Shown here: positions 1-5,064 of the stretch, one piece after another
Layout of the letters: each line of letters opens with the position of its first letter
Position numbering within the stretch: the first letter of the stretch is position 1
Assembly: GCA_009782085.1 (NCBI GenBank)
Contig: WQUN01000050.1
Coordinates: forward strand, 1-6,695
DNA from: Bacillota bacterium
GTDB lineage: Bacteria > Bacillota > Clostridia > Lachnospirales > WQUN01
Direction of reading: 5' to 3'
DNA length: 6,695 nucleotides
The notes under the pieces: model-generated
Told to the model about the DNA's origin: nothing
The model's database searches: none
What the model saw: the letters and a program-made list of their open reading frames with translations, nothing else
Translations under genes and position numbers: made by a program

Positions 1-162
1 CCAGATAATCACGCCGACGCCCATGCCGCCGCTCCCGAACAGCGAGCCGATGCCGACGAAGATCCCGAAAAGTACGGCCGAGGCGGCGACGGTCGCCGCG
101 CCGAGGCCCAGTTTGAGCCAGTTGAATTTCATCGTCTTGAAATAGATTTCCTTGGCAGTCAT
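1..162 (-). CDS. Membrane protein of unknown function, N-terminal 54 residues (runs off the window)
   Basis: An open frame starts at the ATG at 162 on the minus strand and continues past position 1, so only the first 54 residues are visible. The start is set by a GGAGGAAAAC ribosome binding site just upstream, and the protein begins MTAKEIYFKTMKFNWLKLG. Residues 1-16 are polar and basic. Residues about 17-41 form a hydrophobic Ala/Val/Leu/Ile/Phe segment that should span the membrane. After a short Gly/Ser turn, a second hydrophobic stretch begins near residue 47. The positive N-terminus suggests it lies in the cytoplasm, without a cleaved signal peptide. The gene lies 40 bp downstream of the triple zinc-ribbon gene on the same strand with no terminator between them, so the two are probably co-transcribed. 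I do not recognise a named family and infer no function beyond membrane location. Confidence 0.75.
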   Translation of the reverse strand, partial: MTAKEIYFKTMKFNWLKLGLGAATVAASAVLFGIFVGIGSLFGSGGMGVGVIIW

Positions 163-202
163 AGTTTTCCTCCGGGATGAATACAGGTTTTTAATGCGCG
201 GT

Positions 203-838
203 TTATTGCAGTTTGCTCCCGCAGGCGCCGCAGAACTTCGTGCCGGGAGGATTCTCCGCGCCGCAGGCGCAGATAAGTACGGCCGGGGTTTCGGGCGCGG
301 GGGCGGGGGCGGGCTTTCCGCATTCCGGGCAAAATTTCGAGCCCTGGGGTATGGCGGCGCCGCATTCGCAGACCGGGACCGCCGCGGCCGGCGCGGGCGC
401 GGGGGCCTTGCCGCCGCAATCCTTGCAGAACTTCGTGCCCACTGGGTTCACACTTCCGCAGGCAGGGCAGGTCCAAGCGTCTGACTGAGGCAAAACCTGC
501 AGGTCCGGCTGCGTTTGCTGGGCAGGCTGCGCCTGTTGGGCAGCCTTTGCCTTCGCCTCTGCCTCCGCGGCGTCCTTTTTGGCCTGGATCTCCGCCTCGA
601 GCGAGCGGATCGCGTCCTCGCCGGCTTGGATCTGCCCGCAGATGCCCGCTGCTTCCTCGTCCAGGATGTCCCCGGCCTGGTATTTCGCCCAGAAGACCTC
701 TCCCAGCTGGGTTTTTAGCGCGGTGATCTTCGTTTTCTCCGCCCCGATCTTGGAGTTCAGGCCGTTGATCTCAAACATCTCGTTTGTCCTGTCGGCCACG
801 TTTCTGGCCGCGTTGGCCAGCTTGTCAAAAAAAGCCAT
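203..838 (-). CDS. Coiled-coil protein with three C-terminal zinc ribbons
   Basis: This is a 211-residue protein. The start at 838 (MAFFDKLANA) is chosen because GGAGGGGATACC stands directly before it; an in-frame ATG at 874 lies inside the inferred 5' leader and has no such site. Residues 1-30 resemble the amphipathic start of clostridial zinc-ribbon proteins. About 25-100 is a charged, Ala/Glu/Lys-rich helix likely to form a coiled coil. About 100-120 is a Gln/Ala/Pro linker. Three zinc ribbons follow, separated by Ala-Pro linkers: Cys124/127/138/141, Cys157/159/170/173 and Cys190/192/203/206. The first has the usual CxxC knuckle, while the second and third have CxC followed by Gly. No membrane segment is seen. 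Such proteins are usually annotated only as zinc-ribbon domain proteins. Co-transcription with the membrane gene downstream suggests a role at the membrane, which is inference. Confidence 0.9.
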   Translation of the reverse strand: MAFFDKLANAARNVADRTNEMFEINGLNSKIGAEKTKITALKTQLGEVFWAKYQAGDILDEEAAGICGQIQAGEDAIRSLEAEIQAKKDAAEAEAKAKAAQQAQPAQQTQPDLQVLPQSDAWTCPACGSVNPVGTKFCKDCGGKAPAPAPAAAVPVCECGAAIPQGSKFCPECGKPAPAPAPETPAVLICACGAENPPGTKFCGACGSKLQ

Positions 839-883
839 GGTATCCCCTCCTTTTGTTATTATTATCGTATGCACGTACTATAG

Positions 884-912
884 ATTATAGATTCTATCGG
901 CGATAACGTCAA
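884..912 (-). promoter_or_regulatory. Sigma-70/SigA promoter for the triple zinc-ribbon gene
   Basis: Read on the minus strand, a -35 box TTGACG (907-912) and a perfect -10 box TATAAT (884-889) are separated by exactly 17 bp. Transcription should begin near 877, leaving a leader of about 40 nt before the ATG at 838. The spacer contains an 11-bp odd palindrome, TATCGGCGATA (895-905), which could be a repressor site. The promoter lies just downstream of the stop codon of the neighbouring minus-strand gene (930). Confidence 0.8.
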
Positions 913-929
913 CAAAGAATCGTATTGCG

Positions 930-1199
930 TCACGATTTTCCGCTCCACCGCGCCAGCGTCGGCACAAACGCGGAAAGCTGCTCGCGCGCGGCCTTTTCGC
1001 CTATTTTGTGGGCGAGATAAGGCACGCCCATCCCGATCATGTCTTCCGCGGAGGCGTCCGGCTCCAGGAACGCGCCGTCTTTGTAGCAGTAAGCGCAATA
1101 AACGCTGTCGCTCCCGTCCGCCTCCTTCGCGATGAACTTGGAGTGGTCTTCGTCAAAAGGCATTCCGCAGCTTTGGCAGTACGCCGGGATATTGTCCAT
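930..1199 (-). CDS. Small zinc-ribbon protein (PF12674 type, putative zinc ribbon domain)
   Basis: This 89-residue protein begins MDNIPAYCQSCGMPF. The start at 1199 has a GAGGAG site 8 nt upstream; the longer in-frame extension to 1301 runs across the promoter and is rejected. Four cysteines form one ribbon, Cys8-x2-Cys11 and Cys35-x2-Cys38, with the family hallmarks CQSCGMP near the N-terminus and YCxYCYKDGxF in the middle. The C-terminal helix ends in a PTLARW motif, which matches my memory of the family's usual LPTLxRW ending. The length is normal for the family. Function is unknown: these proteins are widespread in Firmicutes and are thought to bind zinc and perhaps a partner molecule. 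The gene is monocistronic by position, with its own promoter. No hairpin terminator is visible after its stop, so some read-through into the next gene is possible. Confidence 0.88.
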   Translation of the reverse strand: MDNIPAYCQSCGMPFDEDHSKFIAKEADGSDSVYCAYCYKDGAFLEPDASAEDMIGMGVPYLAHKIGEKAAREQLSAFVPTLARWSGKS

Positions 1200-1250
1200 A
1201 TTAGGGGCTCCTCTTCGACACTGTGTGAAAATGCAAAGAACCTGTATCCG

Positions 1251-1279
1251 ATGATATGCTTTTGCGGCCCGGGTGTCAA
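1251..1279 (-). promoter_or_regulatory. Sigma-70/SigA promoter for the PF12674-type gene
   Basis: On the minus strand a perfect -35 box TTGACA (1274-1279) is followed after exactly 17 bp by TATCAT (1251-1256), one mismatch from consensus. The predicted start near 1244 gives a leader of about 45 nt that carries the GAGGAG site. The -35 box is one arm of an 11-bp odd palindrome, TGTCAATGACA (1274-1284 on the plus strand), a possible operator. Confidence 0.75.
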
Positions 1280-1284
1280 TGACA

Positions 1285-1467
1285 TCGGGCGCGGCAAACA
1301 CGCATTATACTGGATAACTGCAGAAACTAGAGCCTGGAGCCTAGAAAAAACCTTGTAGACGCTGGGTTGTTTCGGCATTTCCGCTGTAGATTTATGTGGT
1401 TAAGCGGTATAATATACAATAGACTATTCATGCGTTACCCGTGACGTGACGTATGATGTTTTGCGTA
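1285..1467. other. Non-coding spacer between the divergent transcription units
   Basis: No credible coding frame, tRNA or strong hairpin is seen here. The stretch is more AT-rich than the genes. It contains a short direct repeat of GAGCCT (about 1330-1343), an 11-bp AT-rich palindrome GTATAATATAC (1407-1417), and a tandem GTGAC near 1441-1450. A lone TATAAT at 1408-1413 has no good -35 box. The divergent promoters flank this spacer, so regulator sites could lie here, but none can be named. Confidence 0.5.
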
Positions 1468-1496
1468 TTGACAAGCGGAAATATCTGTGCTATTTT
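1468..1496 (+). promoter_or_regulatory. Promoter of the T-box/aspS-gatCAB operon
   Basis: A perfect -35 box TTGACA (1468-1473) is followed after 17 bp by TATTTT (1491-1496). This weaker -10 box is preceded by TGC, giving an extended -10 (TGnTATTTT). Transcription should begin near 1503, producing a leader of about 410 nt before aspS. No better promoter is visible between here and the T-box. Confidence 0.7.
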
Positions 1497-1502
1497 CATT
1501 CC

Positions 1503-1640
1503 GCAAATCCTGGTTGACTCGTTCCATTCGTTGATTCGCGAAAAAATCCGCGAGGATTTATCGTAAACGTAATTTACGGCAAACCTGATTTACCGTAAAC
1601 CGGAAAAAACCCCGTCCCAATGGAAATCTCGACAGAGATT
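1503..1640 (+). promoter_or_regulatory. Upstream part of the operon leader with several hairpins, function unknown
   Basis: If transcription begins near 1503, about 140 nt precede the part that looks like a T-box. Visible structures are: AAATCC-GCGA-GGATTT (1544-1559), a 6-bp stem with a GNRA-type loop; CGTAAA-N5-TTTACG (1562-1578); an alternative 7-bp pairing of TTTACGG (1573-1579) with CCGTAAA (1593-1599), which excludes the previous one; and AATCTC-GACA-GAGATT (1625-1640). There is no coding frame with a ribosome binding site. It may be an extended 5' domain of the T-box, or DNA-level operator sites built from GTAAA/TTTAC. I cannot assign it to a known riboswitch. Confidence 0.45.
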
Positions 1641-1871
1641 CGGCGCCGCGGCTGAAAGCGCCGTTTGAGAGAGTAGGGGAGCGGGCTTGTTCCCAGAACA
1701 AGCCCGGGGCATGGCTTGGCCAGGCCTGGGCAACGCTTTTCCGCCGTATTTCCATGACCGGTTCGCATAAAAAGCCGGGCGCTTGCGCGCCAATGTGGGT
1801 GGCACCGCGGGAAGCGCACCGTATCCCGTCCCTCAAAAACTATTGTTTTTGGGGGATTTTGTTTTTATTTT
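1641..1871 (+). promoter_or_regulatory. T-box riboswitch controlling aspS-gatCAB
   Basis: The diagnostic T-box sequence is at 1792-1811 and contains GGGTGGCACCGCGGG. T-box leaders bind uncharged tRNA: a specifier codon in Stem I pairs with the anticodon, and the UGGN bulge pairs with the acceptor end. Here the bulge is TGGC (1800-1803), and its C should pair with discriminator G73, as expected for tRNA-Asn or tRNA-Asp. The antiterminator can form from CGGGA (1808-1812) with TCCCG (1824-1828), plus GGG (1797-1799) with CCC (1830-1832). A likely Stem I base pairs GCGG and GAAAGCG (1648-1660) with 1734-1744. Beside it lies AAC (1732-1734) followed by a purine, the best specifier candidate (Asn). 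Inside is a perfect 11-bp hairpin (1682-1692 with 1696-1706). A Stem III candidate is at about 1777-1791. The T-box and antiterminator are certain; the Stem I model is tentative because classic AG-bulge and distal-loop sequences are not obvious. Confidence 0.9.
1829..1871 (+). terminator. Intrinsic terminator of the T-box leader
   Basis: A 12-bp stem (1829-1840 with 1845-1856, loop TATT, one T-G pair) is followed by the T-rich tract TTTTGTTTTTATTTT. Its 5' arm shares TCCC (1829-1832) with the 3' arm of the antiterminator, so the two folds exclude each other. Uncharged tRNA should favour the antiterminator and read-through into aspS. Confidence 0.92.
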
Positions 1872-1914
1872 CGACTTTCCGAGGGAACTTAGAAATATAA
1901 ATGGAGGAATCGCG

Positions 1915-3648
1915 ATGTACAGAACGCACAACTGCGGGGAGCTGCGAAAAAGCGACATTAACGCGCGGGTCAGCCTGGCCGGCTGGGTGGACACGGTCCG
2001 CGACCACGGCGGGGTCATCTTTATCGACCTCAGGGACCATTACGGGACCACTCAGGTCGTGGTGACGGACGAGGCGCTGCTCGGCGGCCTCGGGCGGGAG
2101 TCCGTCGTCTCCGTCGGCGGCGTCCTCCGCGAGAGGGCGGCCGACACTGTCAACCCCAAGATCGCCACCGGCGAAGTGGAACTGAGGGCCGAAAGCGTCG
2201 AGGTCCTGAGCGAATCCGTCCGTCAGCTGCCGTTTGAGACAGGCGATTCCAGGCAGACGCGGGAGGAAGTGCGCCTTAAATACCGGTTCCTGGACCTGCG
2301 GAACCCGTCCGTCCACCGGAACATAGTCCTCCGCGCGGAGGTCACGCGCTATCTGCGCGACAGTATGGCGGAACTGGGCTTCCTCGAGATAAACACGCCG
2401 ATCCTGTCCTCCTCCTCCCCGGAGGGCGCGCGCGACTACCTCGTGCCTAGCAGGAAGCACCACGGGATGTTTTACGCCCTGCCGCAGGCCCCGCAGATTT
2501 TCAAGCAGCTGCTGATGGTTTCCGGCTTTGACAGGTATTTTCAGATAGCGCCGTGCTTCCGGGACGAGGACGCCCGCGCCGACCGCTCGCCGGGGGAGTT
2601 CTACCAGCTGGACTTCGAGATGTCCTTCGCGTCGCAGGAGGACGTGTTTGCCGTCGCCGAAAAGGTGATGTACGGGGCGTTCACCGGGTTCTCGGACAAA
2701 AAGGTCAGCCAGCCGCCGTTCAGGCGGATCCCTTACGCCGAAAGCATGGCCAGATACGGGACCGACAAGCCCGATCTGCGGAATCCGCTTGTCATCGAGG
2801 ATCTGACCGGTTTTTTCGCCGGCGTCGATTTTGCCCCGTTCAAAAACAGGCCCGTCCGGGGCATAGTCGCGCCCGGGAGCGCCTCGTCGCCCAAGTCCTT
2901 CTTCGAGAAAATGACGGCCTACGCGGCGGAGATCGGCATGAAGGGCCTCGGGTATATCCAGGCGTTCGACGGCATGGAGCTGAAAGGCCCGATAGTGAAG
3001 TTCCTCCCAGAGGAAAAGCGGGGCGAGCTTATCGCAAGACTGGGTCTAAAGGAAAACGACACCTTGTTTTTCATCAGCGACCTGCCGAAGCTCGCGGACA
3101 AGCTGGCCGGGCAGATACGCGCTGAGCTGGGCAGGCGGCTCGGCCTCGTCCGGGACGATTCCTTCGAGTTCTGCTTCGTCACCGACTTCCCGATGTACGG
3201 CCTGAACGAGGAGACCGGCGCGGTGGAGTTCACGCACAACCCCTTTTCCATGCCGCAGGGCGGGATGAGCGCGCTTATGACGCAGAAACCGCTGGAGATC
3301 AAAGCCTATCAGTACGACATAGTCTGCAACGGCGTCGAGCTTTCGTCCGGCGCGGTCCGCAACCACCGCCCCGACATAATGGCGAAGGCGTTCGAGATAG
3401 CGGGGTACGCGAAAGACGACATGGAGAGCAAGTTCCCGGCCCTGTACAACGCGTTCCACTACGGCGCGCCGCCCCACGCGGGAATGGCCCCGGGGATCGA
3501 CCGCATACTGATGCTTCTGACAGGGGAGGAGAACATCCGGGAGGTCATAGCGTTCCCGATGAACGGCAACGCGCAGGACCTTATGACGGGAGCGCCGGGG
3601 CCGGTGACCGAGCAGCAGCTCAGGGAGGCGCACATAAAAATCCGGTAA
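1915..3648 (+). CDS. aspS: Aspartyl-tRNA synthetase, probably non-discriminating (AspRS, Asp/Asn)
   Basis: This 577-residue bacterial-type class II synthetase attaches aspartate to tRNA in the cytoplasm. The ATG at 1915 has GGAGG (1903-1907) 7 nt upstream; an in-frame ATG at 1783 lies inside the T-box and is rejected. Domains in order are an OB-fold anticodon-binding domain (about 1-110), the catalytic core with motif 2 FRDEDARADR (from Phe215), the GAD insertion (about 285-410), and motif 3 ending in GIDR (Arg530). QAPQIFKQ and YGAPPHAGMAPG are also intact. His31 in RDHGG sits where E. coli AspRS has Leu30. A His there is typical of non-discriminating enzymes such as that of Pseudomonas aeruginosa, where it contributes to tRNA-Asn recognition. 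With gatCAB directly downstream, this enzyme probably makes Asp-tRNA-Asn as well as Asp-tRNA-Asp. Expression should be controlled by the T-box. I am sure of the family and fairly sure of the relaxed specificity. Confidence 0.96.
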   Translation: MYRTHNCGELRKSDINARVSLAGWVDTVRDHGGVIFIDLRDHYGTTQVVVTDEALLGGLGRESVVSVGGVLRERAADTVNPKIATGEVELRAESVEVLSESVRQLPFETGDSRQTREEVRLKYRFLDLRNPSVHRNIVLRAEVTRYLRDSMAELGFLEINTPILSSSSPEGARDYLVPSRKHHGMFYALPQAPQIFKQLLMVSGFDRYFQIAPCFRDEDARADRSPGEFYQLDFEMSFASQEDVFAVAEKVMYGAFTGFSDKKVSQPPFRRIPYAESMARYGTDKPDLRNPLVIEDLTGFFAGVDFAPFKNRPVRGIVAPGSASSPKSFFEKMTAYAAEIGMKGLGYIQAFDGMELKGPIVKFLPEEKRGELIARLGLKENDTLFFISDLPKLADKLAGQIRAELGRRLGLVRDDSFEFCFVTDFPMYGLNEETGAVEFTHNPFSMPQGGMSALMTQKPLEIKAYQYDIVCNGVELSSGAVRNHRPDIMAKAFEIAGYAKDDMESKFPALYNAFHYGAPPHAGMAPGIDRILMLLTGEENIREVIAFPMNGNAQDLMTGAPGPVTEQQLREAHIKIR

Positions 3649-3669
3649 TGACCGGGAAGGGTGGTTCTT

Positions 3670-3945
3670 GTGCAAGACTTACGTGTTTACGAGGCGCTGT
3701 CCAAGTTCGACATGCCCGAGACCGAGCGCCGATGGGTGAACGCCCGCGCGGACATGCTTATCGAAAGCTTCGCGGCCCTCGACGGGATAGACGCTTCCGG
3801 CGCGGAGCCGCTCGTCACCGTGCTGGATATCCAAAACGTCCTCCGCGAGGACGAGGTTGTAAGAGTTGTCACGCGCGAGGAGCTCCTGGAAGCCGCGCCG
3901 GAGCAGTACGACGGATATTTTCAGGTCCCCTGGACTTTGGAATAG
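3670..3945 (+). CDS. gatC: Asp-tRNA(Asn)/Glu-tRNA(Gln) amidotransferase subunit C
   Basis: This 91-residue protein is close to the usual 95 or so. GatC wraps around GatA and tethers it to GatB in the cytoplasmic GatCAB complex. The family signature is in the C-terminal half: EPLVTVLDIQNVLREDEV (about 46-63), then REELLEAAP and a GYFQVP ending. The N-terminal half is helical. The GTG at 3670 is chosen because GGGAAGG (3654-3660) lies 9 nt upstream. An in-frame GTG at 3661 would sit on the ribosome binding site itself. The gene begins 21 bp after the aspS stop and ends 9 bp before gatA, so translation is probably coupled. The retained GatC suggests that its partner GatA, although catalytically degenerate, is still assembled. 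Confidence 0.93.
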   Translation: MQDLRVYEALSKFDMPETERRWVNARADMLIESFAALDGIDASGAEPLVTVLDIQNVLREDEVVRVVTREELLEAAPEQYDGYFQVPWTLE

Positions 3946-3954
3946 GGAGGGCGT

Positions 3955-5064
3955 ATGGATTATTATATAACCGACTATAAGGCCTCCGGCCCCGGCGCCG
4001 TCGCGCTGGAGAGCGGGATCATGCGGAAAAACCGTCCTGCCGCGGCCGGCTCCGGGATCCTTGCGAACTTTGCGGCCCCGTTCGACGCCGCCGTCGTGAC
4101 GCGCCTGCTGGAAAACGGCGTCGAAATCGCCGGGTCCACGCGAATGAGCGAATTCGGCGTCTGTATCGCCCCGGACGAGCCCGTCCCGGCGTCCGGCGCA
4201 GTAAGAGCCGTGGCGGACGGGGCCGCCGCCGCCGCGCTCTGCAACGACGTGTTCGGCCTGAACCGCCGGCAAGCCGCGGAGAACGGCGTGTGCTACATCC
4301 ACCCGACCTACGGGACGGTCTCCCGCTTCGGCCTCATCCCGCTGGCCTGCTCGATGGACCAGATCGGCGCGGTCTGCCGCGATTTGGCCGACGGCTTCCG
4401 GCTGCTCTCGCTCATCGCCGGGAACGACCCGAATGACGGGGCCATGTTCCCGGAGAAAAAATACGAGTATAAGCGGCTGGACAAAAAAATAAGGGTCGGC
4501 CTCCCGGCCGGCGTCGTTGCCATGGCCGACGGGGCCTCGCGGGAGAGCCTGAGGGATTTCGCGGCGAAATTCGCGGCGGCGGACGCGGAGCTCCCGTATT
4601 TCGGCGCGCACAGGCAGGTCATGACGATACTCGCCTGCGCCGAGATAAGCGGCAACCTGAGCCGCTACGACGGGGTGAAGTTCGGCTACCGCTCGCCCGA
4701 ATACGGCAGCCTGAACGAGCTCTATCTCAAATCGCGCACGGAGGGCTTCGGGGCGGAAACCAAGCTGGCGGTGATTATGGGCGTGATGACGCTCTCGCGG
4801 GAGGAATACGTCCGCCGCTACGACAAGGCGATGCGGATACGCCGCCTCATCAGGGATTCGCTTCGGTTCGGCGAATACGACGTGATCGCCCTGCCGGCGG
4901 CGATAGGCGGAAGCCGGTACGACAACCTCGCGCTCTATTCGCTCGCCCCGCTGGCCGGGCTTCCGAGCGTGTCCTTCCCGTACGGAGGGAGCGGCATTCA
5001 GCTCGTCGCGGACGTTAAGAACGAGAGCGCGCTATTGACTGCCTGGGAGGTGTCGCGGACGTGA
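3955..5064 (+). CDS. gatA: GatA-like subunit of tRNA amidotransferase, shortened and lacking the amidase triad
   Basis: The protein has 369 residues against about 485 for normal GatA, which hydrolyses glutamine and channels ammonia to GatB. GatA homology is clear throughout: IAGSTRMSEF (58-67), HPTYGTVSRFGLIP and SMDQIG (116-138), NLSRYDGVKFGYRS (from 234), RTEGFG (261-266), KAMRIRRLIRD and PLAGLPSVSFP. The catalytic Lys of the IKDN motif aligns with Glu19. The GGSSGGS loop holding the cis-Ser is unrecognisable (about 76-89; only Ser80 nearby). The nucleophile of DTGGSIRQP aligns with Leu102 in DVFGLNRRQ. About 60 N-terminal residues, a loop near 70 and one before PLAGLP are missing. The frame is intact and base use matches the neighbours, so it looks maintained rather than decayed. 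The start ATG has GGAGG only 4 nt upstream. The stop overlaps gatB by 4 nt. It is probably a structural, non-hydrolytic subunit; another amidase chemistry is unlikely. Confidence 0.9.
   Translation: MDYYITDYKASGPGAVALESGIMRKNRPAAAGSGILANFAAPFDAAVVTRLLENGVEIAGSTRMSEFGVCIAPDEPVPASGAVRAVADGAAAAALCNDVFGLNRRQAAENGVCYIHPTYGTVSRFGLIPLACSMDQIGAVCRDLADGFRLLSLIAGNDPNDGAMFPEKKYEYKRLDKKIRVGLPAGVVAMADGASRESLRDFAAKFAAADAELPYFGAHRQVMTILACAEISGNLSRYDGVKFGYRSPEYGSLNELYLKSRTEGFGAETKLAVIMGVMTLSREEYVRRYDKAMRIRRLIRDSLRFGEYDVIALPAAIGGSRYDNLALYSLAPLAGLPSVSFPYGGSGIQLVADVKNESALLTAWEVSRT

Noticed and set aside
839..874. Earlier in-frame start of the triple zinc-ribbon gene at 874
   Set aside because: It lies at the predicted transcript 5' end and lacks a ribosome binding site; the ATG at 838 follows GGAGGGG.
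1200..1301. Longer form of the PF12674-type protein starting at 1301
   Set aside because: The extension spans a near-consensus promoter and lacks family similarity; the ATG at 1199 has GAGGAG upstream.
1304..1309. TATAAT on the minus strand as a -10 box
   Set aside because: No acceptable -35 box at 16-18 bp; the TTGACA/TATCAT pair at 1251-1279 is far better.
1408..1413. TATAAT on the plus strand as a -10 box
   Set aside because: The -35 region (TGTAGA) is poor and there is no TGn extension. The pair at 1468-1496 is closer to the leader and stronger.
1625..1640. AATCTC-GACA-GAGATT hairpin as a specifier-bearing Stem I (Asp codon GAC)
   Set aside because: Specifiers lie in an internal bulge of a long Stem I, not in a tetraloop of a short hairpin, and the required neighbouring motifs are absent.
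1783..1914. N-terminal extension of aspS by 44 codons from an in-frame ATG at 1783
   Set aside because: It would translate through the T-box and terminator. The ATG at 1915 has a proper ribosome binding site and gives the normal AspRS N-terminus.
3661..3669. Alternative GTG start of gatC at 3661
   Set aside because: It coincides with the ribosome binding region, leaving no spacing. The GTG at 3670 fits better.
3679..4611. Long open frame on the minus strand (about 310 codons)
   Set aside because: It is antisense to gatC/gatA, has no ribosome binding site or recognisable domain, and is explained by the GC-rich codon bias of the real genes.
3955..5064. gatA as a frameshifted pseudogene or assembly artefact
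   Set aside because: Homology to GatA runs in one frame from end to end, with overlapping coupling to gatB and unchanged base composition; the losses are clean loop deletions and substitutions.
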